Source of the DNA: Verrucomicrobiota bacterium
GTDB taxonomy: Bacteria > Verrucomicrobiota > Verrucomicrobiia > Chthoniobacterales > UBA10450
Assembly: GCA_003217965.1 (NCBI GenBank)
Contig: QHNB01000155.1
Coordinates: forward strand, 1 to 6,225
Length of the DNA stretch: 6,225 bases
Reading direction: 5' to 3'
Below are positions 1 through 5,969 of this stretch, piece by piece. The stretch's first letter is position 1. Each line of letters starts with the position of its first letter. Both the position numbers and the translations under genes were made by a program. Below the pieces are notes generated by a model. The model ran no database searches. It saw only the letters and a list, made by a program, of their open reading frames with translations, and had not been told where the DNA came from.

Positions 1-122
1 AAAGAATTACGATGGCGAGTACGTTTGCGCTGCGATCACACAGTCCGGAGACGGCTCGAAACACTGTCTCATCTTGAACTGAGTGGGAGAACGTCGGGCA
101 CGGCGATGGGCCGGCGCGCTCG

Positions 123-1841
123 TCAGCCGTACGTTCTGAGGACTTCGTGCACGCCTTCGACAGCCGTTCCGCCTTCACCGACTGCAGCGGCACATCGTTT
201 CACTGAGCCCGAGCGCACATCGCCCGCGGCGAAGATGCCAGGCCGACTCGTCTCCAGCGGACCGGGTGTGCGGCTCGCGCCCTTCCATGCAGGCGCGTTG
301 GCTACCGCCTGGCCGGTTTTAATAAACCCCTTTTCGTCCCGTTCAATCTCAGCAGGTAGCCAGTCGGTGCACGGTTTTGCGCCGATCATGGAAAAGACGG
401 CTCCCGTTTGCACTGTTCGCCGTTCGCGCGTCTGCGTGTTTTCCAGCTCCACGGCTTCGAGAACTTTGCCGCCCATCATTTTACGGATCTCGGTGTGCGG
501 TAAAATTTCGATGTTCGGCTTGCCCTCGACGCGGCGCGAGAGATAGCTTGACATGCTCTTGGCCAGGCCGTCGCCGCGGATGATCAGCAACACTTTCGCC
601 GTGCTCTCAGAGAGAAACATCGCCGCTTGCCCGGCTGCGTTGCCGCCGCCAGCGACGATCACGGTCGAGCCACGGCAGATCCGGCTTTCCCGAGCAGTCG
701 CCGCGTAGTAAACGCCCGAGCCCTCAAAGTCTTCGCGACCCGACGCATCCAGACGACGGTAATCCGCGCCGGTAGCGATGATAACGGACTTGGCGCACAG
801 GATCGCATTGCAGCCCTCGGCTTGTAGTCTCGCGCGGTACTCGCCCTCGGTGAGCGCGAGCGTGAGCGCCTGCGATGGCATGGAAAACTTCGCGCCGAAA
901 CGATAGGCCTGAAGCTGCGCGCTATGAGTCAGCTCGCCGCCGCTGATGCCGGTGGGAAACCCGAAAAAGTTCTCGATCAACGAAGACGATCCGGCTTGTC
1001 CGCCCGGCGCATAGCTTTCTAAAACGATCGTCTTTAGTCCTTCGGAGGCGGCATAAACAGCGGCGGCCAGACCGGCTGGCCCCGCCCCAACGATGGCGAG
1101 ATCGCAGAACACTTCGCTCTCATCCTCACCCGCGGGCGTCCGGAGCAATCCGGCGACACGCGCGACTTCTCGCAGCGACGGGCGTCGCAGCGGCATACCG
1201 TTGGCCGTGATCAGCGCCGGCAGGTCACCACTTGACAGGTGCAAGCGGTCGCAGAGAGCCCGCCCATCGTCAGTTTCAGAAGCAATCAAGCGGTGGGGGA
1301 TATGATTTTTGTCGAGAAAATCGTCGAGCTGGTGGCCTTCACGCGAGCCATCCCGCGTAACGATGCGCAGACCGGCAAACTCCTTGTCCCGCTCCAGTCT
1401 GCGTCGCCGCATGATGAAAGCGCGCACAATCAGTTCGCTCACACCCGGGAGTTCCGCGAGCGCCTGCCGCAGCCGTTCGGCGGGCACTTGCAAAATCTCG
1501 CTTTCGGCGGCTTTCCCTCGCGCGCTTGCCAGTGCCGCTGTGCCCATGAGCATTCCCACATCGCCGCTAAAAGCGCGCTCGCCGGCTATTGCGAGGATTT
1601 GCTCCTGCTCGTCCCGCGGCTCAAATACTTCCACCTCGCCGCGCAAGACAACGGTCAGGGGGAGATCGCGCTGACCAGCTTTGTAGATCAGTTCGCCGCG
1701 CCGCACGACGCGGCGGGTGCCGAGCGGCTCCAACATGGCGAGCTGTCTGTCATCCAGTTTTGCATGGGCGACGCTCTCGGTGTCTCGATAGAACTGCTCA
1801 TCTTTCTCGTCGTCGGTCATCGTAGGTTGTAGGGTATTCAT
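123..1841 (-). CDS. Cyclic nucleotide-binding domain / thioredoxin reductase-like FAD oxidoreductase fusion
   Basis: Predicted cytoplasmic flavoprotein of 572 residues from the chosen ATG. Residues about 35-130 form a CRP-type effector-binding fold (GELIYKAG, VLRGEVEVFE, FSGDVGMLMG); the usual phosphate-cassette Glu is Asp here, so cAMP binding is uncertain. Residues about 155-235 resemble a thioredoxin/glutaredoxin fold without CxxC (LDDFLDKNHIPHRLI, LPALITANGMPLRRPS). Residues about 247-572 are a class II thioredoxin reductase-like module: FAD motif GAGPAG at 252-257, GGQAGSSSLIENF, NAD(P) motif GGGNAAG at 398-404, and the C-terminal FAD motif GIFAAGD at 535-541. Where thioredoxin reductase has CxxC the sequence reads ATAR (381-384), so classical thioredoxin reduction is not expected; the substrate is unknown. 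This arrangement is a known bacterial family, often labelled thioredoxin reductase. Start: GAAGG lies 4 bases upstream of the ATG at 1841. ATGs at 1901 and 1820 are in frame but lack a clear Shine-Dalgarno. Confidence 0.93.
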   Translation of the reverse strand: MNTLQPTMTDDEKDEQFYRDTESVAHAKLDDRQLAMLEPLGTRRVVRRGELIYKAGQRDLPLTVVLRGEVEVFEPRDEQEQILAIAGERAFSGDVGMLMGTAALASARGKAAESEILQVPAERLRQALAELPGVSELIVRAFIMRRRRLERDKEFAGLRIVTRDGSREGHQLDDFLDKNHIPHRLIASETDDGRALCDRLHLSSGDLPALITANGMPLRRPSLREVARVAGLLRTPAGEDESEVFCDLAIVGAGPAGLAAAVYAASEGLKTIVLESYAPGGQAGSSSLIENFFGFPTGISGGELTHSAQLQAYRFGAKFSMPSQALTLALTEGEYRARLQAEGCNAILCAKSVIIATGADYRRLDASGREDFEGSGVYYAATARESRICRGSTVIVAGGGNAAGQAAMFLSESTAKVLLIIRGDGLAKSMSSYLSRRVEGKPNIEILPHTEIRKMMGGKVLEAVELENTQTRERRTVQTGAVFSMIGAKPCTDWLPAEIERDEKGFIKTGQAVANAPAWKGASRTPGPLETSRPGIFAAGDVRSGSVKRCAAAVGEGGTAVEGVHEVLRTYG

Positions 1842-1902
1842 ACGACCTTCGCGCAGAAATCGCAGCCTTTCCACGGGTCCTCTTTCAAAACGTGGCGTCA
1901 TT

Positions 1903-1941
1903 CCAATGCAAGTCGAGGCGGAGCAAAACCAGTTGCATTGG
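1903..1941. promoter_or_regulatory. 9-bp inverted repeat upstream of the reductase-like gene
   Basis: CCAATGCAA (1903-1911) and its exact complement TTGCATTGG (1933-1941) flank a 21-base centre. The dyad lies about 60 bases upstream of the preferred ATG at 1841 and 50 bases downstream of the preceding stop codon, in the only non-coding gap before the reductase gene. There is no T-run after it on either strand, so an intrinsic terminator is unlikely. An operator, or a pair of half-sites for a regulator, is the simplest reading, but no regulator is identified. TTGCAT on the minus strand could serve as a -35 element, though the matching -10 (TTGAAA) is poor. Confidence 0.35.
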
Positions 1942-1991
1942 TGGATCTGTTTTCATTTCGAGTTGTGTGTTTTGGTTGATGACTTTGTTCC

Positions 1992-2258
1992 TCATGAAGG
2001 ACGGGCATGTTCAAAGATTTCGACAAATTCCCGGTAACGCCGGGCGATTTCTGCTCCAGCAGCGTCGCGCGAAGTCTTTTTGGAAAGAAAGTTGACGAGC
2101 GGATCCCAAAAAACAGTTCGGCCGACAGCGAAATCGATGAAGCCTTTGACGCCAGCCGCCGCCCTCAACCCATGCCAGCCGAACATTTTTGTGACAAACG
2201 AGCCGCGATGGTCGAACGGCAGGATGTAAAGAGGTTGGTCGTAACCGAGTGTCTTCAT
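1992..2258 (-). pseudogene. DUF2090 (IolC C-terminal-like) protein with its middle deleted
   Basis: An 88-residue open frame made of the two ends of a much larger protein. Residues 1-31 (MKTLGYDQPLYILPFDHRGS, then FVTKMFGWHG) match the start of DUF2090 proteins. These are aldolase-like TIM-barrel domains found alone or fused to 5-dehydro-2-deoxygluconokinase. Residues 36-88 (GVKGFIDFAVGRTVFWDPLV, then REFVEIFEH) match the family's end. The family is about 300 residues long from memory, so some 200 or more residues are missing at a seam near 2151-2170. The frame is kept across the seam. Most of the barrel is lost, so catalysis is not expected, though the mini-protein could still be made: GAAGGA lies 7 bases before the ATG. 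It starts 57 bp after the sugar transporter stop codon, suggesting one operon. Identification is from recalled family sequence. Confidence 0.72.
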
Positions 2259-2315
2259 TTCGCTTCCTTCAATCTCCGGTAATGCCGGATCAACTGTTGG
2301 CTTGGTTGTCTCATA

Positions 2316-3646
2316 CTACATTTCCTCGAGGGGCTTGCCTTTCGTCTCACCAACAAGCCTCACGACAAAGAAAATGGAAACGGCCGCGAACAGCGTATAA
2401 AGGCCATAGGCACCACCGAGCCCGAATGCGGCCAGAAGGATCGGGAATGTCATCGTAATCGCGAAGTTCGACATCCATTGGACAAAACCGCTGACGGAAA
2501 GGGCGGCGCCGCGGAATTGGTTCTGGAACATTTCGCCAAGCATCACCCACATGACCGGGCCCCAGGAAACTCCGAAGCAAAAGATATATGCGTTGGCCGC
2601 AATTAATGCGGAAAGCGCCGCGGAACCGGTGAGCTCGAGCTTGCCATTTGCGTCCAAGGCAGAGGAACCAAAGATGCAGGCGAGAGCGCCGAGAGTGAAC
2701 GTCATCCCGACGGAACCGAAAATCAGAAGTGGCTTGCGGCCCAATTTATCCACTAGCGCGATTGCCACGAAGGTCGAGCCGATGTTGACCGCACCACTGA
2801 TCACGTTTTGAAAAAGCGCGTTGCTCTCTGACAAGCCAGCTGCTCGCCACAGAACTTCTCCGTAATAAAAAACCACGTTGATACCGACGAGTTGCTGAAA
2901 TGCCGCCAGGCCAATGCCCACCCAAAGAATCGGACGAATTTTTTTGATGACTGGATCGTAGAGATCGATCATGCGCGGCTTGTGGCCGGTCCTCAACGTC
3001 TCCTGAATCTTGCGAACTTTCTTGCTTGGATGGGGATGGCCTAACCGCTCGAGGACGGTGCGAGCGGTTTCGGCCCGGTTCGCGGCTACCAGATAACGAG
3101 GGGATTCGGGAATGAAAAGCAGACCGAGAAAGAAAACCGCCGCGGGAATAATCTCAGCCCAGAACATCCATTGCCAGGCTTGGAACCCAAACCAGAACGG
3201 ATTTCCCGCCGTACCAGCTGCGCCGGCGAAGAGGTAGTTACTGAGAAAAGCAAAGAACAATCCCAGAACGATGGCGAGCTGCTGCAAAGATGAGAGGCGC
3301 CCACGAACTGCTGAGGGCGCGATTTCGCTGATGTAAGCCGGGCACACAATGCTGGCCGCGCCGACCGCAAGGCCGCCCATTACCCGGTACAAAATGAATT
3401 CAAGTGACCCGTGCGCAATGCCAGAACCCCACGAGCCCCAGACGAAAAAGATGGCGGTGACGATGAGGATAGAGCGGCGTCCGACGAATGAAAAGCCCTG
3501 TTGAGAGAATCGACCGTCCCATTGATGACACCGCTGTCGAAACCAAAAAGAAATCCACCAAGCGCCGCTACCAGGGATATTCCGAGAATATAAAAATGAT
3601 TGCGGGTGGCGTTATCTTGCGGAGCACGTGCCGGGAAGTGGTGCAT
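2316..3646 (-). pseudogene. Sugar porter family MFS transporter, frameshifted with TM2 lost
   Basis: Inner-membrane sugar:proton symporter of the XylE/GalP/GLUT type, broken into two frames. The 5' part (ATG at 3646, AAGAGG 10 bases upstream) encodes TM1, GISLVAALGGFLFGFDSGVI, then SLNRAFHSS, and runs out of frame to a stop at 3380. The 3' part continues in another frame from GRRSILIVTAIFF (Gly codon at 3482-3480) through ILYRVMGGLAVGAAS. From the Met codon at 3392 it encodes 358 residues with PESPRY (95-100), QQLVGINVVFYYG (166-178), DKLGRK (215-220), GPVMWVMLGEMF (278-289) and the terminal ETKGKPLEEM. Compared with E. coli GalP, about 30 residues are missing between the TM1 loop and the GRR motif, which removes TM2. 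The seam is near 3480-3490. All later motifs are intact, so the lesion looks recent or is an assembly error. The sugar cannot be told from the sequence. The DUF2090 remnant follows 57 bp downstream. Confidence 0.88.
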
Positions 3647-3814
3647 CGGTTAGAACCTCTTTAGTGATTCATTCAGAAATTAACGGCGATACGGCAGCCG
3701 AGGACGAGCAATGACCAACGCGTTCATGATTAGTTTTTCCGTTGGTTAAGCAGCTCCTTCACTGCGCCACGCATTCGTTGCATCAGTTTGAGATCTGCGA
3801 TTTCTGGGATCGAC
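3647..3814 (-). other. Leader region of the sugar transporter, with a short coding-like tail
   Basis: This spacer lies between the histidine phosphatase stop codon and the transporter start, both on the minus strand. It carries the transporter ribosome binding site (AAGAGG, about 3657-3662). A minus-strand frame open from 3822 to the TAA at 3730 reads ESIPEIADLKLMQRMRGAVK and then ELLNQRKN, a believable charged C-terminal helix. It has no good start or ribosome binding site, so it may be the relic of a lost gene or chance. A second mini-frame (3727-3680, 15 codons) lacks support. I see no convincing sigma-70 promoter. Confidence 0.3.
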
Positions 3815-4429
3815 TCAGTCGGTCACGTGATGCGTGTCGTCCCAAAACCGGATCACGGGCTGGGACAGGTTATGTTCATAGCCAAGCGCGCTTAGACTCG
3901 CCGTGTTCAACAGAAAAAGTCTTCCACTGGCGGGTTCGAGTCCAATCCAGCGGGCAGCAAGCATTCGCAAGAAATGGCCGCTAGAAAAAATCAGGACATC
4001 GCCTTCGATCGCGCGTACGCGACTCACAACCTGGTCGGCCCTGGCAGCAACTTGGTCCGGTGATTCCCCGCCGGGGCAGCCATCGCGGAACAATTGCCAG
4101 CCTGGACGCATTGCGTGAATTTCCGCCGTTCGAAGTCCTTCGTACTTGCCGTAGTCCCACTCAACTAGATTGCGATCGACTTCGGCTACGGCGGCGAAAC
4201 CGGCCAGTTCACAGGTGCGAGTGGCGCGCTGCGATGGGCTAGTGAAGACCTTTGCTAAGGTTAATCCGGCGAGACGTTTTCCAAGAAGACGTGCGTTACG
4301 TTCGCCTCGCTCAGTCAAGGGCAGGTCGGTAATACCTGTATGCTGGCCCGTGCGGCTCCAGGCCGTTTCGCCGTGTCGCGCAAGATAAAGCACCGGAAGA
4401 ACATCACTGATGTGTGGCTCGGATAACAT
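3815..4429 (-). CDS. Histidine phosphatase family protein (phosphoglycerate mutase-like)
   Basis: A 204-residue cytoplasmic phosphatase of the two-histidine superfamily (clan of cofactor-dependent phosphoglycerate mutase, CobC and SixA). The signature YLARHGETAW (15-24) holds the phospho-accepting His19 with Arg18. The SPSQRATRTCEL stretch (64-75) supplies the phosphate-pocket Arg. Glu90 in LVEWDYGKYEG is the likely general acid, and SSGHFLRMLAARW (149-161) gives the second catalytic His152. Length and motif order are those of a small broad-specificity phosphatase, so I prefer that to a glycolytic mutase. The substrate cannot be assigned, although a sugar transporter next door makes a sugar phosphate plausible. 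The ATG at 4429 has only a weak AGAGA about 10 bases upstream, and no better start precedes the RHG motif. All catalytic residues are present, unlike the damaged genes downstream. Confidence 0.93.
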   Translation of the reverse strand: MLSEPHISDVLPVLYLARHGETAWSRTGQHTGITDLPLTERGERNARLLGKRLAGLTLAKVFTSPSQRATRTCELAGFAAVAEVDRNLVEWDYGKYEGLRTAEIHAMRPGWQLFRDGCPGGESPDQVAARADQVVSRVRAIEGDVLIFSSGHFLRMLAARWIGLEPASGRLFLLNTASLSALGYEHNLSQPVIRFWDDTHHVTD

Positions 4430-4484
4430 GCCAACATTCTCTGGCGATTGCCCAATCTTCCTGCGGTGGAATGGAAAAGATCAT

Positions 4485-4510
4485 CATCGCAATCGCGATG
4501 GAGCATGCTC
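4485..4510. repeat. Two abutting inverted repeats between aquaporin and phosphatase genes
   Basis: CATCGC-AATC-GCGATG (4485-4500) is a 6-bp stem with a 4-base loop. It is followed with no gap by the perfect 10-base palindrome GAGCATGCTC (4501-4510). Both lie in the 104-bp spacer downstream of the aquaporin stop and upstream of the phosphatase start. On the minus strand the hairpin is followed after a few bases by TCTTTTCC, a poor T-run, so it could be a weak aquaporin terminator. Operator sites for the phosphatase are the alternative. Confidence 0.3.
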
Positions 4511-4533
4511 GCCTCTAACAGCGCGAGAGAGTG

Positions 4534-5205
4534 TTACGGTGGCGTTTCGTAAGGCGGCTCGCCCGTCGCGATCGGGGTCGTTTGCGCCGGCGGATTGATC
4601 CAATTGAAAACAAAAGCAGCGATGGCAGCAGCGACAAACGTGGCCAGCAGATAAATCCAGAGATTACTCCAGCTCGAGACACCCAGGATTGAAATCCCGA
4701 TCGCGACGGCGGGATTGAAGACGCCGCCAGAAATATCGCCGACAGCGAAGGCGCCGGTCATCACCGTCATCCCAATTGCCAGGCCATAGAAGGAATTGCC
4801 TGAGGTCCCTTCGGCGGTCGCCGAGTTAAGCACGACGTAGGCCAACGCAAAGGTGAACAAAAATTCCGCTAGCAGCGCCGCTCCGATCTTTGGGGTAATT
4901 GGTGTCACAACAATTCCGGCCCGGAGAAACTTCACTGCCGCTGCGGCCAGTGCAGCCGCGATGAGCTGCGAGATGATGTAGGGTAGGACATCGGCGGTAT
5001 TGACGCGGCCGCGCATCCAGATAGCGAGAGTCACCGCTGGGTTATAGTGTGCGCCAGAAATGTGGCCACCGGCATAGACCATGACCATGAGTGCCGCTCC
5101 GATAGCCAGTGGGGCAATGACTCCTGCGCCAGCCCCGATGCTGGTACAGCCAATCGTAAAAACGAGGAAAAACGTACCGATGAATTCCGCGACATATTTG
5201 TTCAT
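4534..5205 (-). CDS. Aquaporin / MIP family channel with non-classical selectivity filter
   Basis: Inner-membrane channel of 223 residues, the usual size for the family, with six hydrophobic spans and two half-helix NPA loops: GGHISGAHYNPAVT (NPA 55-57) and GDISGGVFNPAVAIG (NPA 164-166). The N-terminus MNKYVAEFIGTFFLVF is typical of MIP proteins and fixes the start at 5205, although no clear Shine-Dalgarno precedes it. The Arg that normally follows the second NPA (NPAR) is Val167. Ungapped alignment by eye to E. coli AqpZ gives filter positions Ile35, Ala152, Gly161 and Val167 instead of Phe, His, Thr and Arg. That predicts a wide, apolar constriction, nearer to plant TIP1 proteins with Val at the Arg site, so small neutral solutes may pass as well as water; this is inference. 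The C-terminus is a Pro-rich tail (NPPAQTTPIATGEPPYETPP). It is transcribed away from the ferredoxin gene. Confidence 0.95.
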   Translation of the reverse strand: MNKYVAEFIGTFFLVFTIGCTSIGAGAGVIAPLAIGAALMVMVYAGGHISGAHYNPAVTLAIWMRGRVNTADVLPYIISQLIAAALAAAAVKFLRAGIVVTPITPKIGAALLAEFLFTFALAYVVLNSATAEGTSGNSFYGLAIGMTVMTGAFAVGDISGGVFNPAVAIGISILGVSSWSNLWIYLLATFVAAAIAAFVFNWINPPAQTTPIATGEPPYETPP

Positions 5206-5324
5206 AGCTAGTTAACGCTGAGACGCCGGTTGTATGATGGTGTCAAATCGAAGCCACACTTGCATTTGGCATCTCTTTTCTAAGTAAATTTGAATCTCGC
5301 GGCCAAGTACCTTTTGCCAATAGA

Positions 5325-5340
5325 TGTGATTCGCATCACC
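5325..5340. promoter_or_regulatory. CRP/FNR-family-type operator
   Basis: The sequence TGTGATTCGCATCACC matches the CRP consensus TGTGA-N6-TCACA at all positions but the last. The inner dyad GTGAT-TCGC-ATCAC is exact. It lies about 120 bases upstream of the aquaporin start and 300 bases upstream of the ferredoxin start, which favours the aquaporin as target. CRP-family regulators with this half-site are widespread, but whether this organism has one cannot be seen from the window. Confidence 0.45.
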
Positions 5341-5600
5341 GTGAAGGCCGTCTCAGCGCTAAACGAACGATCCACGTTTTCCCCGAGTCAGAGCTTCCGC
5401 GCGGACAAAGTTTGTGGAAGAACAATCGCGCCACGTGCCCTTGCCGGTCTCACTTTGGCGCGGCCCCTTTGGCGCTGGATTATTCTGTTCTGGGATGCCT
5501 GTCGATTCGGCCACGCCGACGAAGGGTTTTAGCTGAGTGGAAGGTCGAGCAAATCACTCGCTTTCTTACCGTTAGTGCAACGGGCGGTACCGGTATTGCT

Positions 5601-5628
5601 TTGTTTTATTCCGCTAAGCCTGTAAAAT
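5601..5628 (+). promoter_or_regulatory. Candidate sigma-70-type promoter for the ferredoxin
   Basis: TTGTTT (5601-5606) and TAAAAT (5623-5628) are separated by 16 bases. A start of transcription about 7 bases after the -10 would fall near 5635, only a few bases before the ATG at 5639. The bases before the ATG (GCGACCCTT) contain no Shine-Dalgarno. Together these suggest a leaderless or nearly leaderless mRNA. Confidence 0.4.
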
Positions 5629-5638
5629 AGCGACCCTT

Positions 5639-5872
5639 ATGGCGGACGCAGCGAACAAATATCCGGAGAACGCGCCGGGAAAATTCTACGTCGATGACCA
5701 GTGCATCGATTGCGATTTATGCCGGGAAACTGCGCCGGCTAACTTTAAACGCAACGACGATGGCGGTCACTCTTACGTCTATAAGCAACCCGAGATGCCA
5801 GAAGAGGAAGCCGCTTGTAAGGAAGCGATGGAAGGCTGCCCGGTCGAAGCGATCGGCAACGATGGTGGATAA
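5639..5872 (+). CDS. Small monocluster [4Fe-4S] ferredoxin
   Basis: A soluble 77-residue electron carrier. Cluster ligands are Cys22, Cys25 and Cys28 in QCIDCDLCRE, and Cys67 in the GCPVEAI motif near the C-terminus. This is the CxxCxxC...CP pattern of Desulfovibrio-type ferredoxins with one [4Fe-4S] cluster. A second cluster is ruled out because no further Cys set exists. A fifth cysteine, Cys60 (AACKEAMEGC), lies seven residues before the last ligand and has no clear disulfide partner. The protein is acidic (runs of Asp/Glu and MPEEEAA), as expected for a ferredoxin. Its redox partner is not encoded next to it: the flanking genes are an aquaporin and a porin, and it appears to be a single-gene transcription unit. 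The ATG at 5639 has no Shine-Dalgarno, and the next in-frame ATG is inside the cluster half, so the start stands. Very similar proteins occur, from memory, in Verrucomicrobiota. Confidence 0.93.
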   Translation: MADAANKYPENAPGKFYVDDQCIDCDLCRETAPANFKRNDDGGHSYVYKQPEMPEEEAACKEAMEGCPVEAIGNDGG

Positions 5873-5874
5873 AC

Positions 5875-5930
5875 TGTAGCCGCCTCGCTCTGTCGAGGCG
5901 CCCGTTGTAGCTGCCGCGTGCCTGCTCGCG
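5875..5930. repeat. Two tandem REP-like palindromic units
   Basis: Unit 1 starts TGTAGCCGCC at 5875 and contains a 7-bp stem, CGCCTCG (5881-5887) and CGAGGCG (5894-5900), with a 6-base loop. Unit 2 starts TGTAGCTGCC at 5906, 31 bases later, and has a weaker stem, CGCG (5915-5918) and CGCG (5927-5930). The pair fills the convergent gap between the ferredoxin and porin stops, a typical site for dispersed extragenic palindromes. No T-run follows, so it is a poor intrinsic terminator, though the hairpin could protect the mRNA 3' end. Confidence 0.5.
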
Positions 5931-5969
5931 AATATTTTAGGAGTTCCCAGCGGCAGACCAGCCGTAAGC

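Larger units (their letters stand above)
5206..5638. other. Divergent intergenic control region, aquaporin/ferredoxin
   Basis: These 433 bases separate the divergent aquaporin (-) and ferredoxin (+) genes and hold no gene I can defend. Plus-strand frames at 5290-5532 and 5412-5630 have no recognisable protein character or ribosome binding site. On the minus strand an exact TTGACA (complement of TGTCAA, 5241-5246) sits about 36 bases before the aquaporin ATG, but no good -10 follows at 16-18 bases. A CRP-type dyad (5325-5340) and a ferredoxin promoter candidate (5601-5628) are listed separately. The length is larger than two simple promoters need. Confidence 0.6.

Noticed and set aside
2..82. 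Possible C-terminal end of a plus-strand gene entering from the left edge (reads KNYDGEYVCAAITQSGDGSK, then ending HCLILN and a stop).
   Set aside because: Only 26 codons, no recognisable family, and an open stretch this short is likely by chance; a minus-strand frame over the same bases is also open to the edge.
25..546. Plus-strand open frame of 173 codons over the reductase-like gene.
   Set aside because: It runs antisense to a clearly conserved flavoprotein and has an Arg/Ser/Pro-rich shadow composition with no domain.
1239..1832. Plus-strand open frame of 197 codons opposite the N-terminal domain of the reductase-like gene.
   Set aside because: The minus-strand frame carries recognisable CRP-type motifs; the plus frame shows none and has no ribosome binding site.
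1911..1920. GTCGAGGCG shared between the reductase leader and the REP-like unit at 5892-5900.
   Set aside because: A nine-base GC-rich match without the head sequence or the partner arm is not enough to call another repeat unit.
5290..5532. Plus-strand 80-codon frame in the aquaporin/ferredoxin gap.
   Set aside because: No protein family character, no ribosome binding site, and it overlaps the CRP-type operator; treated as non-coding.
5881..5900. Intrinsic terminator for the ferredoxin.
   Set aside because: The 7-bp GC stem is good, but no T-run follows and the second related unit points to a repeat element instead.
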